DNA of 64,000 nucleotides, taken from positions 34,211-98,210 of the forward strand of contig JAKOWJ010000034.1 of NCBI GenBank assembly GCA_029781595.1. Direction: 5' to 3'. The notes under the pieces are model-generated. The model did no database searches, was not told the DNA's origin, and was given only the letters and a program-made list of their open reading frames with translations. The stretch comes from Pseudomonadota bacterium (lineage in GTDB: Bacteria; Pseudomonadota; Gammaproteobacteria; Burkholderiales; Usitatibacteraceae). Below are positions 11,002-20,858 of the stretch, piece after piece. Position numbers and translations under genes: made by a program. Each line of letters begins with the position of its first letter. Positions within the stretch are counted from its first letter, which is position 1.

Positions 11002-11131
11002 GGCCGCATTGTGGCGGCCCGGCTCGCGGGGCGATGTGAACGGGTCGACTGCGCCGGTTGCGGCTGCAACCGCCGGTCGCGCGTCCACCCTTCTGTAGAA
11101 TGAACCCTCGATACTGGGAGGCAATCCGAAG

Positions 11132-12313
11132 ATGTCCGTCCTCAAGCTCACCGACCTCGACCTCGCCGGCAAGCGCGTCTTCATCCGCGCCGACCTGAAC
11201 GTCCCCCAGGCCGACGACGGCACCATCACCGACGACACGCGCATCCGCGCCTCCGTGCCCGGCATCCGCCTCGCGCTCGAGCGCGGCGCCGCCGTGATGG
11301 TCACCTCCCACCTCGGCCGCCCCAAGGAGGGCGAGCTCACCGAGGCCGATTCGCTGCGCCCCGTGGCCGCGCGCCTCGCCGAGCTGCTGGGCCGCGAGGT
11401 CCCGCTCGTGCGCGACTGGGTGGAGGGCGTGGACGTGAAGCCCGGCCAGGTGGTGCTCCTCGAGAACTGCCGCGTGAACAAGGGGGAGAAGAAGGACGAC
11501 GAGGCGCTCGCGCGGAAGATGGCCGCGCTGTGCGACGTGTACGCCAACGACGCCTTCGGCACGGCGCACCGCGCCGAGGCCACCACCCACGGCATCGCCC
11601 GCTTCGCGAAGGTCGCGTGCGCCGGTCCCCTGCTGGCCGCCGAGCTCGAGGCCCTGGGCCGCGCCGTCGCGAGCCCGAAGCGCCCGCTCGTGGCCATCGT
11701 GGCCGGCTCCAAGGTCTCGACCAAGCTCACCATCCTCAAGAGCCTGTCGGCGAAGGTCGACCAGCTCATCGTGGGCGGCGGCATCGCCAACACGTTCATG
11801 CTGGCCGCGGGGCTGCCCATCGGCAAGTCGCTCTGCGAGGCCGACCTCGCGCCCGAGGCCAAGGAGATCGCCGTGATGATGCAGGCGCGCGGCGCCGCGG
11901 TGCCCGTGCCGGAGGACGTGGTGTGCGGCAAGGCCTTCGCGGCGGACGCGGCCGCCACGACGAAGGCGGCCCGCGACGTGGCCGACGACGACATGATCTT
12001 CGACATCGGCCCGCGCACGGCGGCGGGCTACGCGAGGATCCTCCAGTCGGCCGGCACCATCGTCTGGAACGGCCCGGTGGGCGTCTTCGAGTTCGACCAG
12101 TTCGGCGCGGGCACGCGGGCCGTGGCCGAGGCCATCGCGGCCTCGCCGGCCTTCTCGATCGCCGGCGGCGGCGACACGCTCGCGGCCATCGCCAAGTACG
12201 GCGTGACCGACCGCATCTCCTACATCTCCACGGGCGGCGGCGCCTTCCTCGAGTTCCTGGAGGGCAAGGTCCTGCCGGCGGTGGCGATCCTCGAGTCGCG
12301 GGCCGGCGGGTAG
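11132..12313 (+). CDS. pgk: Phosphoglycerate kinase
   Basis: Phosphorylates 3-phosphoglycerate with ATP in the reductive direction of the CBB cycle and works in reverse in glycolysis. It has 393 residues. The substrate-binding N-terminus [20 protein letters not shown], the hinge segment, [10 protein letters not shown] and the nucleotide loop GGGDTLAAI near the C-terminus are all present. A TAGAAT -10-like hexamer at 11096-11101 and a GGGAGG ribosome site precede the ATG. The stop is 59 bases before pyk, so pgk and pyk probably form one unit. Confidence 0.96.
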   Translation: MSVLKLTDLDLAGKRVFIRADLNVPQADDGTITDDTRIRASVPGIRLALERGAAVMVTSHLGRPKEGELTEADSLRPVAARLAELLGREVPLVRDWVEGVDVKPGQVVLLENCRVNKGEKKDDEALARKMAALCDVYANDAFGTAHRAEATTHGIARFAKVACAGPLLAAELEALGRAVASPKRPLVAIVAGSKVSTKLTILKSLSAKVDQLIVGGGIANTFMLAAGLPIGKSLCEADLAPEAKEIAVMMQARGAAVPVPEDVVCGKAFAADAAATTKAARDVADDDMIFDIGPRTAAGYARILQSAGTIVWNGPVGVFEFDQFGAGTRAVAEAIAASPAFSIAGGGDTLAAIAKYGVTDRISYISTGGGAFLEFLEGKVLPAVAILESRAGG

Positions 12314-12372
12314 CGCCGGCCGCCGCATCGGGGAAGTCGCGCACAACCAGAACGAAAGGGAAGCCCCGGAAG

Positions 12373-13803
12373 ATGCGAAGCACCAAGATCGTGGCCACGC
12401 TCGGGCCCGCCTCGAGCGACCCGGCCATCCTCGAGCGCATGATGCGCGCCGGCGTCGACGTCGTGCGCCTGAACTTCTCCCACGGCAGCTCCGCCGACCA
12501 CGAGGCGCGCGCCGAGCTCGTGCGCGAGACCTGCCGCAGGATCGGCCGCACCGTGGGCATCATGGCGGACCTGCAGGGCCCCAAGATCCGCGTGGGCCGC
12601 TTCCGCGAAGGCAAGGTCACCCTCAAGCCCGGCGAGGCGTTCGTCCTGGACGCGGCCTGCGAGCTGGGGGAGGCCGGCCGCGTGGGCCTGGACTACAAGG
12701 AGCTGCCGCGCGACGTGAAGCCCGGCGACGTGCTGCTGCTCGACGACGGCAAGATCGTCCTCGACGTGCGCGACGTGCGCGGCCACGAGATCCACACCGT
12801 CACGCGCCACGGCGGCGTGCTCTCCAACAACAAGGGCATCAACCGGCAGGGCGGGGGCCTCACCGCGCCCGCCCTCACGCCCAAGGACATCGAGGACATC
12901 CGCACGGCCGCGCGCCTGAAGGTGGACTACCTGGCGGTCTCCTTCCCCAAGAGCGGCGCCGACATGTACATGGCGCGCGAGCTCCTGCGCGCCGGCGGCG
13001 GGCACGCCTTCCTCATCGCCAAGATCGAGCGCGCCGAGGCCATCCCGGCCCTCGAGGAGATCATGCGCGCCTGCGACGGCATCATGGTCGCGCGCGGCGA
13101 CCTCGCGGTGGAGGTGGGCGACGCGACCGTGCCCTCGCTGCAGAAGCGGATGATCCGGCAGGCGCGCGAGCTCAACAAGCTCACCATCACCGCCACGCAG
13201 ATGATGGAGTCGATGATCTCCTCGCCCGTGCCCACCCGCGCCGAGGTCTCCGACGTGGCCAACGCGGTGCTCGACGGCACCGACGCGGTGATGCTCTCGG
13301 CCGAGAGCGCCTCCGGCCAGTACCCCGTCGAGGCGATCGAGGCCATGAGCCGCATCTGCGTGGAGGCCGAGAAGTCGCAGACGGTCTCGCTGGACAGGGA
13401 CTTCCTCGACCGCGTCTTCCACCGCGTCGACCAGTCGATCGCCATGGCCGCGCTCTTCACGGCCTTCCACCTCAAGGTGAAGGCGATCGCCTCGCTCACG
13501 GAGTCGGGCTCCACCGCGCTGTGGATGAGCCGCCTGAACTGCGGCGTGCCCATCTACGCGCTCACCTCGCAGACGGTCACCCGCTACCGCTCCACGCTGT
13601 TCCGGGGCGTCTTCCCCCTCAACGTGCGCTACATCGGCCACGACCGCGACGAGCTGCTCGACGAGGCGGAGAACGTCCTGGTGCAGAACGGGGCGGCCCG
13701 GGAGGGCGACCTCATCGTCGTCACCTTCGGCGAGCCCATCGGCGCGGCCGGGGGCACCAACACGATGAAGATCCTGCGCGTGGGCGAGCACCGCAAGAGC
13801 TAG
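12373..13803 (+). CDS. pyk: Pyruvate kinase
   Basis: Converts phosphoenolpyruvate and ADP to pyruvate and ATP. It has 476 residues, a usual length. Landmarks are TKIVATLGPAS at the N-terminus, RLNFSHGS, the signature FLIAKIERAEAI with the catalytic Lys, MVARGDLAVEVG, ITATQMMESM, and an allosteric C-terminal domain. The open frame extends upstream to 11530, but homology begins at MRSTKIV. A hairpin containing the stop codon follows. Linkage to CBB genes is common in betaproteobacterial autotrophs. Confidence 0.95.
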   Translation: MRSTKIVATLGPASSDPAILERMMRAGVDVVRLNFSHGSSADHEARAELVRETCRRIGRTVGIMADLQGPKIRVGRFREGKVTLKPGEAFVLDAACELGEAGRVGLDYKELPRDVKPGDVLLLDDGKIVLDVRDVRGHEIHTVTRHGGVLSNNKGINRQGGGLTAPALTPKDIEDIRTAARLKVDYLAVSFPKSGADMYMARELLRAGGGHAFLIAKIERAEAIPALEEIMRACDGIMVARGDLAVEVGDATVPSLQKRMIRQARELNKLTITATQMMESMISSPVPTRAEVSDVANAVLDGTDAVMLSAESASGQYPVEAIEAMSRICVEAEKSQTVSLDRDFLDRVFHRVDQSIAMAALFTAFHLKVKAIASLTESGSTALWMSRLNCGVPIYALTSQTVTRYRSTLFRGVFPLNVRYIGHDRDELLDEAENVLVQNGAAREGDLIVVTFGEPIGAAGGTNTMKILRVGEHRKS

Positions 13804-13818
13804 CCGCCCCCGCGGCTA
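13801..13818. terminator. Stop-to-stop hairpin between convergent genes
   Basis: TAGCCGC-CCCC-GCGGCTA is a perfect 7-bp stem. Its left end is the TAG of pyk and its right end, read on the other strand, is the TAG of the convergent small gene. It could act in both directions, but there is no U-tract. Confidence 0.4.
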
Positions 13819-14118
13819 CTGGTTCACCACGATCTTCTGCAGCCTCGCGAGGACCTCGCAGTCTCCCAGGCCCTGCGCGCGCCCCTCGGCGACCGCCGAT
13901 TCGGCGGCGGCGAGCACCGCGGCGTGGCGCCGCCGGTCCGCCTCCCGCCCGCCGGGCGGCGGCTCACGGATCGTGGCGAGCAGGGCCTGCGCCGCCTGCC
14001 GGCAGCGCGGATCGAGCTGCGCCCGGCACCTGGGGTCCTGGAGGTCGCGGCAGGGCTCGGCCGCGGCGGCCCAGGCGGCCGAAATGGCCAGGGCGAGGAG
14101 GGCGAGCGCGCGGGCCAT
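13816..14118 (-). CDS. Small secreted hypothetical protein
   Basis: A 100-residue protein of unknown function. Residues 1-20 are a signal peptide (MARALALLALAISAAWAAAA followed by EPC). The mature part has cysteines spaced as CRDLQDPRCRAQLDPRC plus one later Cys, a pattern open to disulfide formation in the periplasm. The rest looks helical, rich in Ala, Arg and Glu. It lies 3 bases downstream of the propeller protein gene on the same strand and is probably co-transcribed with it. I recognise no family. Confidence 0.6.
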   Translation of the reverse strand: MARALALLALAISAAWAAAAEPCRDLQDPRCRAQLDPRCRQAAQALLATIREPPPGGREADRRRHAAVLAAAESAVAEGRAQGLGDCEVLARLQKIVVNQ

Positions 14119-14121
14119 CGC

Positions 14122-15885
14122 CTACTCCAGCCCCGCGGGGCGGTGCGTGAACCAGGCGAAGAACACCGTGCCGTCGGCTCGCCGGTCGACGAACCACCCC
14201 TCGCCGGCGCGCGCCTCCCCGCCCCACCACTGCCCGTTCACCCAGCTGCGGTCGGCCGCGTCCGCGCCCTGCGCCCGGCAGCGCGCCGCGCTCTCGTCGT
14301 CGAAGTAGCGCGTGACCGGATAGCTGCCGGCGCCGAAGCCGGCGGAATCCTCGCCCGTGGAATCCCACGCGAAGGTGCCGGTGTCGCAGCCCGTGAACTC
14401 GATCGTGACCGAGCCCCAGCGCTTGAGCGCGAGCTGCGAGAACGAAAGCCCCGCGCCGAACGCGGTGCCGGTGGCGCTGTAGATCGTGGGCATCACGAGA
14501 CGGTTGCCCTGCATCGGTGCGTCGCCCACCACCCAGTACTGCGTGCCGGCGTGCGTGCGGTCGGCCGCCGGCATCGCGGCCGCGTCCGGCCGGTGCGTGA
14601 ACCACGCGAAGAAGGTGGTGCCGTCGGTGCGCCGGTGCAGGAAGAGACCCTCGCCGGCGCGCGCCTGGCCGCCCCACCACTGCCCGTTCACCCAGCTGCG
14701 GTCGGCCGCGTCCACGCCCTGCGCGAGGCAGCGCTGCGTGGCCTCGTTGTCGAAGTAGCGCTCGATCTCGTAGGCGCCCGCGCCGAAGTTCGCCGAATCC
14801 GCGCCCGTCGAATCCCACGAGAAGCGCGCCCGCGTGCAGGAGACGAGCTCGATGCGCGCGGAGCCCCAGCGGCGCACGGCGAGGTCGGAGAAGCGAAGCC
14901 CCGGACCGAACTGCGCGCCCGAGGCGGAGTAGACGTTGGCGAGCGCCAGCGTGCGGCCCTCGAAGACCGCGTCGCCCACCACCCAGAACTGCGTGCCCAC
15001 CTGCGCCGCGTCCACGGCGCGCGGGATCGCGACGACCGCCACGAACACCGGGCCGGAGAGCCCGCCCGAGCCGCCGGGCACGACCGTCGCGAGCGTGGCG
15101 CCCGTTTCCGGGTCGAGCTTCTCCACGCCGTTGCCGTTCACCACGAGCAGGTTGCCGTCCGGGGCGTAGTCGATGCCGGTGGGGCGCGTGAGCCCGGCGC
15201 GGACCGCCGTCACCGCGCCGCTCGCGAGGGTCCAGCGCAGGAGCTGGCCCGAGCCCTCCGCGGTGATGAACATGTGCTGGCCGTCGCGCGCCGGCAGCAG
15301 GCCCCGCGTGTTGCGGATGCCCGCCGTGCGGGCGGGCACCGCGACGCCCGTCGCGCCGGTGCGCGGATCCCAGCGCACGACGCTGCTCGAGTCGTACCCG
15401 GGCACGTAGAGGTTGCCGTCGGGCCCGAACACGAGCCCGTTGTCTGGCCCGCCCAGCCCCGAGGCGCGCGGCGGCACCACCACCGCGACGAGCTTGCCGT
15501 CGCGTCCGTAGTGGCGCACGTCCTGGCTGGAGTAGCCGCCCACGTAGGCCTCGCCGGCCGCGTCGAAGGCAAGCCCCGTGGGGCCGATGAGCCCCGGGCG
15601 CGCGAACTCCCCGGCGTACGCGAGCGTGTCGTTGCGGTACTTGTGGATGATCCCCGTCTGCTCGCTGATCACGTAGACGAGGCCGTCCGGCCCCAGGCGC
15701 ACCGCCTGCGGCCCCGACAGGCGCTCGCCCGAGTCGAGGTCGCGCAGGTAGGCGCCCGAGCAGGCGTCGTACACGTGCACCGTGGAGAAGTAGCCGCTCA
15801 CGAACAGGCGCGAGCCGCAGGTCGACTGGGCGCTGGCGGCCAGCGAGGCGAGGAGGGCGAGGCAGGCGAGGCATCGGCGGAGCAT
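14122..15885 (-). CDS. Secreted NHL-like propeller with two C-terminal beta-domain repeats
   Basis: A 587-residue exported protein with a signal peptide at 1-19 ([13 protein letters not shown]). Residues about 25-285 carry repeated blades such as [22 protein letters not shown] and [11 protein letters not shown], typical of NHL/SMP-30 propellers. Residues about 290-587 hold two copies of a domain of about 150 residues, each with TQ(F/Y)[22 protein letters not shown] and FFAWFTHRP. The same type of beta domain occurs in two other secreted proteins of this window. It is divergent from a membrane-bound winged-helix regulator. Role unknown; binding of an extracytoplasmic ligand is a guess. Confidence 0.75.
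   Translation of the reverse strand: MLRRCLACLALLASLAASAQSTCGSRLFVSGYFSTVHVYDACSGAYLRDLDSGERLSGPQAVRLGPDGLVYVISEQTGIIHKYRNDTLAYAGEFARPGLIGPTGLAFDAAGEAYVGGYSSQDVRHYGRDGKLVAVVVPPRASGLGGPDNGLVFGPDGNLYVPGYDSSSVVRWDPRTGATGVAVPARTAGIRNTRGLLPARDGQHMFITAEGSGQLLRWTLASGAVTAVRAGLTRPTGIDYAPDGNLLVVNGNGVEKLDPETGATLATVVPGGSGGLSGPVFVAVVAIPRAVDAAQVGTQFWVVGDAVFEGRTLALANVYSASGAQFGPGLRFSDLAVRRWGSARIELVSCTRARFSWDSTGADSANFGAGAYEIERYFDNEATQRCLAQGVDAADRSWVNGQWWGGQARAGEGLFLHRRTDGTTFFAWFTHRPDAAAMPAADRTHAGTQYWVVGDAPMQGNRLVMPTIYSATGTAFGAGLSFSQLALKRWGSVTIEFTGCDTGTFAWDSTGEDSAGFGAGSYPVTRYFDDESAARCRAQGADAADRSWVNGQWWGGEARAGEGWFVDRRADGTVFFAWFTHRPAGLE
14201..14274. repeat. Direct repeat, copy 1
   Basis: A 74-base stretch identical at 71 positions to 14651-14724, exactly 450 bases away, inside the tandem C-terminal domains of the propeller gene. 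It encodes the [10 protein letters not shown]...ARAGEG part of the domain on the minus strand. Confidence 0.9.
14651..14724. repeat. Direct repeat, copy 2
   Basis: Partner of 14201-14274 with 3 mismatches. Such DNA identity across two protein repeats that otherwise differ suggests recent gene conversion or strong constraint on this segment. Confidence 0.9.
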
Positions 15886-16023
15886 GGGGGCCTTCGGGCG
15901 GGGGTCGGAATGCGCCAGCCTGCCCGCCCGGAACCGCCCCGCGCCCGGCGGAAAACCTCCGATTTTTCTCCGATCCGCCTCCCGGCCCCGGAGCGCCGCG
16001 CGCCGAGCCCCTAGAATCCCGCC

Positions 16024-18120
16024 ATGTCCGCCGCTTCTCCCCTCCCCCGGCGCCCGACCGGGCCGCTTCGCATCGGCGAGTTCGAGGTGCAGCCGGCCTC
16101 GAACGAGTTGCGCGGCCCTGCCGGCACCATCCGGTTGCGGCCGCTGCTGATGGAGGTCCTGCTGCGCCTGGCGGCCGAGCCGGGCGCCGTGGTCGCCCGG
16201 GAGCGGCTGATCGAGGACGTCTGGCCGCGGCGCATGGTGAACGACGAGGTCCTGTCGCGGGCCATCGCCGAGCTTCGCACCGCGCTGGGCGACGACCCCC
16301 GGCAGCCGCGCTACGTCGAGACGCTGCCGAAGGCCGGCTACCGGCTCGTCGCCGCCGTGGAGCCGGGCGGCGACGGCAGGTCCCCCGCCCGGCGCCGGTG
16401 GCTGCCGGCGCTTGCCGCGTCGGTCGTGCTCGGGTCTGCCGCGACCGTCGCGCTCCTCGTGACGCGGACGGACCCCGCCGCCGGCCTCGCAGACCAGCTG
16501 GCGGCCGCCCAGCCCTTCACCGCGGATCTCCAGCTCGAGCTGGGCCCGCGCTTCTCGCCGGACGGCAGCCGCGTGGCCTTCGCGCTCGGCGAGGGCGACG
16601 AGGCGCGCGTCGTCGTGCAGCCGGCGCGCGGCGGCGCGCGGCGCCTGGTCGGCCAGGCGGGCGCCGCGCACCTGTCTCCCGTGTTCTTTCCGGACGGCCG
16701 TCGACTCGCCCTGTGGCGCGGACGCGGCGGCGAGTGCGAGATCGTGGAGCACGACCTCGACAGCGGCGCCGAGCGCCGGCTCCTCGACTGCGAGCTGCGG
16801 CCGCGCCCGCGCTTCGACCTGTCCCCCGACGGCTCGCGGCTGGTCGTGAGCGCGACGGCGCCCGGACGGGTCGGGCTCGTGATCGTCGACGTGGCGAGCG
16901 GGGCCCGCCGGGCCCTCACGACGGCCAAGGCCGGCGGCGACGACGACGTCGACCCGCGCTTCAGTCCCGACGGCGCGCGCGTGGCCTTCTTCCGCGGGAC
17001 GGCCTCGCACCGCCGGCTGTGGACCGTCGCCGCGGACGATCCGGCGGGCGCCCGCCAGGCCTCGGCGCTGGAAGGCCTGTGCTACGGCGCGGCCTGGCTG
17101 GGGCCCCGCGGCCCGCTCCTGGTCGCCTCGGACTGGCTGGGCTTCCGCGCCCTCACGCTCCTGGACCTCGGCACGGGCGAGGCGCGGCTACTGGGCGCGC
17201 GCGGCGCGCGCTATCCGGACGTGAGCGCCGCCGGCGACGTCGCCTGGGAGAGCGCCGTCTACCGTGCCGACCTGTGGCTCGTCGACGCCTTGCAGGAGGG
17301 CGCCTCCCCGCGCCTGCTGTGGCCCTCCACGCGCTACACCAACATGCCGGCCTTCTCGCCCGACGGCGCCCGGCTCGCCTTCGTCTCCAACCGCGACGGG
17401 TTCGAGGCCCTGTACGTGGCACCGCTGTCGGGGGAGCCCGCGCGCCTGCCGCTGCCGCAGGCCTATCGCTACATCCGCCCGAAGTGGTCGCCCGACGGCC
17501 GCTCGCTCTACGCCGTGCGCATTCCCGTGGGACGGCGGCCGGCCGCGCCGCAGGCCGTGCGCATCGGCCTCGCGGACGCCCGCCTGGAGGCCCTCGAGGT
17601 CCTCGGAGCCGCGGTGACCGCCGTGATCCCGAGCGACGACGGCCGCTGGCTCTACGCGGGCGTGCCCGAAGGCGAGGCGATGCGGATCCTGCGCGCGCCG
17701 GCCGACGGCTCAGCCCCCCCGGAGCGCCTGCCCCTTCCGCCGGTGGCCGAGTTCCACCTGGGCGGGGCGAACCTCGTCTTCACCCGGCCGGGCGAGCGCG
17801 GGGCGACCCGTTGCCGGCTCGACGGCGGGGCCTGCGAGCCGGTGGCCGTCGCGCTGGACGACTCGCTGCGGTTCGACTGGGTGGTGGCGGGCGACGCGCT
17901 CTACTACCCGACCACGGCCGGCGGTCGCCGGCAGCTCGAGCGGTTCGACCTCGCCCGCGGGCAGGTGGCCTGGCGGCGCGATTTCGCGCCCACCGCCACC
18001 GGGCTGGCGGTGGCCGCGAGTCCCGACGGCTCGCGCCTGGCCGTGAGCCGGGCCGAGAAGCCCGCCATCGACCTCATGATCGCCCGGGCGCCGCGCCCGT
18101 TCGCGGGCCGGGAGGAATAG
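16024..18120 (+). CDS. CadC-like membrane regulator: winged helix, one TM, TolB-like propeller
   Basis: A 698-residue one-component regulator. Residues about 15-112 are an OmpR/PhoB-type winged helix ([53 protein letters not shown]). A basic stretch and one membrane helix follow at about 126-147. Residues about 160-695 carry WD40/TolB-like blades with repeated FSPDG, such as [11 protein letters not shown] and [11 protein letters not shown]. The DNA-binding part is cytoplasmic and the propeller periplasmic, as in CadC. A TAGAAT at 16012-16017 is so close to the ATG that the mRNA could be nearly leaderless. It is divergent from the secreted propeller gene, a plausible target. Confidence 0.8.
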   Translation: MSAASPLPRRPTGPLRIGEFEVQPASNELRGPAGTIRLRPLLMEVLLRLAAEPGAVVARERLIEDVWPRRMVNDEVLSRAIAELRTALGDDPRQPRYVETLPKAGYRLVAAVEPGGDGRSPARRRWLPALAASVVLGSAATVALLVTRTDPAAGLADQLAAAQPFTADLQLELGPRFSPDGSRVAFALGEGDEARVVVQPARGGARRLVGQAGAAHLSPVFFPDGRRLALWRGRGGECEIVEHDLDSGAERRLLDCELRPRPRFDLSPDGSRLVVSATAPGRVGLVIVDVASGARRALTTAKAGGDDDVDPRFSPDGARVAFFRGTASHRRLWTVAADDPAGARQASALEGLCYGAAWLGPRGPLLVASDWLGFRALTLLDLGTGEARLLGARGARYPDVSAAGDVAWESAVYRADLWLVDALQEGASPRLLWPSTRYTNMPAFSPDGARLAFVSNRDGFEALYVAPLSGEPARLPLPQAYRYIRPKWSPDGRSLYAVRIPVGRRPAAPQAVRIGLADARLEALEVLGAAVTAVIPSDDGRWLYAGVPEGEAMRILRAPADGSAPPERLPLPPVAEFHLGGANLVFTRPGERGATRCRLDGGACEPVAVALDDSLRFDWVVAGDALYYPTTAGGRRQLERFDLARGQVAWRRDFAPTATGLAVAASPDGSRLAVSRAEKPAIDLMIARAPRPFAGREE

Positions 18121-18173
18121 CCCTTCCGGGAGCGGCGGACCCATCCGGGCGATCGCGGGGGGGTGCCCATGCT

Positions 18174-18181
18174 GATAAAAT
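18174..18181 (+). promoter_or_regulatory. Candidate -10 element (GATAAAAT) before fba
   Basis: Third copy of the octamer seen before tkt and gap, 58 bases upstream of the fba ATG. No convincing -35 is seen. Confidence 0.4.
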
Positions 18182-18239
18182 TTCACCTTTCCCCCACCTC
18201 ACGCCCGCCGCCCCCGCGGCCAAGCCTTCCGGAGGAACC

Positions 18240-19304
18240 ATGGCACTCGTTTCGATGCGTCAGCTGCTGGACCACGCGGCCGAGAACGGCTACGGGCTTC
18301 CCGCCTTCAACGTGAACAACCTGGAGCAGGTGCAGGCCATCATGGAGGCGGCCGCGGAGACCGACAGCCCGGTGATCATGCAGGCCTCGGCCGGGGCGCG
18401 GAAGTACGCCGGCGAGACCTTCCTCAAGTACCTCATCGAGGCGGCGGTGGCGAGCTTCCCGAAGACGCCGGTGGCCATGCACCAGGACCACGGCCAGTCC
18501 CCCGCCGTGTGCGAGGGCGCCATCAAGCTGGGTTTCTCCAGCGTGATGATGGACGGCTCGCTCGAGGCCGACGGCAAGACGATCTCCTCCTACGAGTACA
18601 ACGTGCAGGTGACCAAGACGGTGGTCGACATGGCGCACCGCCTGGGCGTGTCGGTCGAGGGCGAGCTGGGCTGCCTGGGCTCGCTCGAGACGATGAAGGG
18701 CGACAAGGAGGACGGCCACGGCACCGACGCGACGATGACGCGCGAGATGCTGCTCACCGACCCGGAGCAGGCCGCCGACTTCGTGAAGAAGACGGGCGTG
18801 GACGCGCTCGCCATCGCCATCGGCACCTCGCACGGCGCCTACAAGTTCACCCGCAAGCCCACGGGCGACATCCTCGCCATCGAGCGCATCAAGCAGATCC
18901 ACGCGCGCATCCCCAACACGCACCTGGTGATGCACGGCTCGTCCTCGGTCCCGCAGGACCTCCTGCAGATCATCCGCGAGAACGGCGGCGAGATGAAGGA
19001 GACCTACGGCGTGCCCGTCGAGGAGATCCAGGAGGGCATCAAGCACGGCGTGCGCAAGGTGAACATCGACACGGACATCCGCCTGGCGATGACGGCGGCG
19101 GTGCGCAGGTTCCTGAACACGAACAAGAGCGCCTTCGACCCGCGCGACTACCTCAAGCCCGCGCGCGCGGCGGCCAAGGAGATCTGCAAGCAGCGCTACC
19201 AGCAGTTCGGCTGCGCGGGCATGGGCTCGAAGCTGCAGCCCATCGCCCTCGACAAGATGGCCGACCGCTACGCGAAAGGCGAGCTCAAGGCCGTCGTGGT
19301 CTGA
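18240..19304 (+). CDS. fba: Fructose-bisphosphate aldolase class II
   Basis: Zinc-dependent aldolase condensing DHAP with GAP (or erythrose-4-phosphate) in the CBB cycle and glycolysis. It has 354 residues. The Zn and catalytic region [10 protein letters not shown], the segment [17 protein letters not shown], the Zn-binding His in GTSHGAYKF and VMHGSSSVP, and [11 protein letters not shown] are all present. The longer CBB-type subclass (CbbA) fits. A strong GGAGGA ribosome site lies just before the ATG. It is separated from pyk by three genes unrelated to carbon fixation. Confidence 0.95.
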   Translation: MALVSMRQLLDHAAENGYGLPAFNVNNLEQVQAIMEAAAETDSPVIMQASAGARKYAGETFLKYLIEAAVASFPKTPVAMHQDHGQSPAVCEGAIKLGFSSVMMDGSLEADGKTISSYEYNVQVTKTVVDMAHRLGVSVEGELGCLGSLETMKGDKEDGHGTDATMTREMLLTDPEQAADFVKKTGVDALAIAIGTSHGAYKFTRKPTGDILAIERIKQIHARIPNTHLVMHGSSSVPQDLLQIIRENGGEMKETYGVPVEEIQEGIKHGVRKVNIDTDIRLAMTAAVRRFLNTNKSAFDPRDYLKPARAAAKEICKQRYQQFGCAGMGSKLQPIALDKMADRYAKGELKAVVV

Positions 19305-19330
19305 TCGCCCGACCGAAGTCCCACCCCTCG

Positions 19331-19357
19331 GCCGGGCCGCGCATCGCGCGGCCCGGC
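19331..19357. terminator. Strong hairpin between fba and purC
   Basis: GCCGGGCCGCG (19331-19341) and CGCGGCCCGGC (19347-19357) form a perfect 11-bp stem with a 5-base loop. No U-tract follows. It could limit read-through into purC or protect the fba mRNA 3' end. Confidence 0.45.
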
Positions 19358-19375
19358 GCGCTTGGAAAGCCCGCA

Positions 19376-20251
19376 ATGGACCTCTACGAATCGAAGATCG
19401 AGTCCCTGCCCCTCATCGCCCGCGGCAAGGTCCGCGACATCTACGCGGTCGGCGAGGACAGGATGCTGCTGGTGGCGAGCGACCGCCTTTCGGCCTACGA
19501 CGTGATCATGCCCACGCCCATCCCGGAAAAGGGCCGCGTGCTCACGGAAGTGGCCAACTTCTGGTTCGCGATGCTCGCGCCCATCGTCCCCAACCACCTC
19601 ACCGGAATCGACCCGGAGAGCGTGGTGGCGCCGGGCGAGCGCGAGCAGGTGCGCGCGCGCTCGATCGTCGTCAAGCGCCTGAAGCCCCTGCCCATCGAGG
19701 CCGTGGTGCGCGGCTACCTGGAGGGCTCGGGCTGGAAGGAGTACCAGGAGTCGCAGAGCGTCTGCGGCATCGCCCTGCCCCCGGGCCTGCAGCGCGCCTC
19801 CAAGCTCCCGAAGCCCATCTTCACGCCCGCGACCAAGGCCGAGGCCGGCACGCACGACGAGAACATCTCGTTCGAGCGCATGGCGTCCATCGTGGGCGAG
19901 GCGCGCGCGGGCGAGGTTCGCGACGTGGCGATCCGGCTCTACGAGACGGCCGCGGCCTACGCGCTCGGCAAGGGCATCATCATCGCCGACACCAAGTTCG
20001 AGTTCGGCACCGACGCGGCCGGGCGCCTGCACCTCATCGACGAGGCGCTCACGCCCGACTCCTCGCGCTTCTGGCCGCTCGACACCTACAAGGTGGGCGA
20101 GAGCCCGGAGAGCTTCGACAAGCAGTACGTGCGCAACTGGCTCGACTCCATCGGCTTCGCGCGCAAGCCCCCGGCGCCGCAGCTGCCCCGCGAGGTCGTG
20201 CTCCGGACCTCGGAGAAGTACCAGGAGGCCCTGAAGCGCCTCACCGCATGA
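19376..20251 (+). CDS. purC: SAICAR synthetase
   Basis: Phosphoribosylaminoimidazole-succinocarboxamide synthase of purine biosynthesis: ligates aspartate to CAIR with ATP. It has 291 residues, the longer form found in beta- and some gammaproteobacteria and yeast. Visible landmarks are [60 protein letters not shown] and [14 protein letters not shown]. The fba-purC order is common in betaproteobacteria. The stop overlaps the start of the following HAD gene (ATGA). Confidence 0.95.
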   Translation: MDLYESKIESLPLIARGKVRDIYAVGEDRMLLVASDRLSAYDVIMPTPIPEKGRVLTEVANFWFAMLAPIVPNHLTGIDPESVVAPGEREQVRARSIVVKRLKPLPIEAVVRGYLEGSGWKEYQESQSVCGIALPPGLQRASKLPKPIFTPATKAEAGTHDENISFERMASIVGEARAGEVRDVAIRLYETAAAYALGKGIIIADTKFEFGTDAAGRLHLIDEALTPDSSRFWPLDTYKVGESPESFDKQYVRNWLDSIGFARKPPAPQLPREVVLRTSEKYQEALKRLTA

Positions 20252-20856
20252 GCCGCGCCGTCCTGCTCGACATGGGCGGCGTGCTCGTCGAGCTGGGCGG
20301 CGAGCGGCCCTTCCTGGACATGATCGGCGGCGGCATGGACGCCGACGAGATGTGGCGCCGGTGGCTCGCCTCGCCCGCGGTGCGCGCGCACGAGACGGGC
20401 CGGCTCGACACCGCCGCATTCGCGCGGCAGGCGGTGCGCGAGTTCGGCCTCACGGTCGGGCCGGAGGAGTTCCTCGAGCACTTCACGAGCTGGCTGCACG
20501 GCCCGTACGACGGCGCGCACGAGCTGCTGGAGGCGCTGGCCGCGCGCCACCGCACCGCCATCGTCACCAACATCAGCGCCGTGCACTGGCCCATCGCGGA
20601 AGGGTACGGCCTCTTCGACCGCGTGGCGCACGTCTTCGCCTCCTTCCGGATGGGCGCCATCAAGCCCGATGCGGACTTCTTCGCGATGGCCCTGGAGGGC
20701 GTGGGCGCCTCGCCGGCCGAGGCGGTGTTCTTCGACGACAACGTGGTGAACGTCGAGGGCGCCCGCGCCTGCGGGATCGAGGCCCACGTGGTGCGCGGCG
20801 TGGGCGAGACGCGGGGAAAGCTCGAGGAGCTGGGGCTGCTCGGCGGCCCCGGCTGA
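20248..20856 (+). CDS. HAD-family hydrolase (IA-like)
   Basis: A 202-residue HAD hydrolase translationally coupled to purC by an ATGA overlap. Motif I is [13 protein letters not shown] with the nucleophile Asp8. The second position is Gly instead of Asp, as also seen in YihX-type enzymes. IVTNISA is motif [12 protein letters not shown] carries the motif III Lys, and [13 protein letters not shown] is motif IV. The substrate cannot be read from the sequence; sugar or nucleotide phosphates are likely classes. The coupling with purC hints at nucleotide-related work but proves nothing. Confidence 0.8.
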   Translation: MSRAVLLDMGGVLVELGGERPFLDMIGGGMDADEMWRRWLASPAVRAHETGRLDTAAFARQAVREFGLTVGPEEFLEHFTSWLHGPYDGAHELLEALAARHRTAIVTNISAVHWPIAEGYGLFDRVAHVFASFRMGAIKPDADFFAMALEGVGASPAEAVFFDDNVVNVEGARACGIEAHVVRGVGETRGKLEELGLLGGPG

Positions 20857-20858
20857 GG

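Noticed and set aside
13924-16014. A 696-residue plus-strand open frame over the propeller gene
   Set aside because: Antisense shadow; the minus strand encodes clear propeller blades and a signal peptide.
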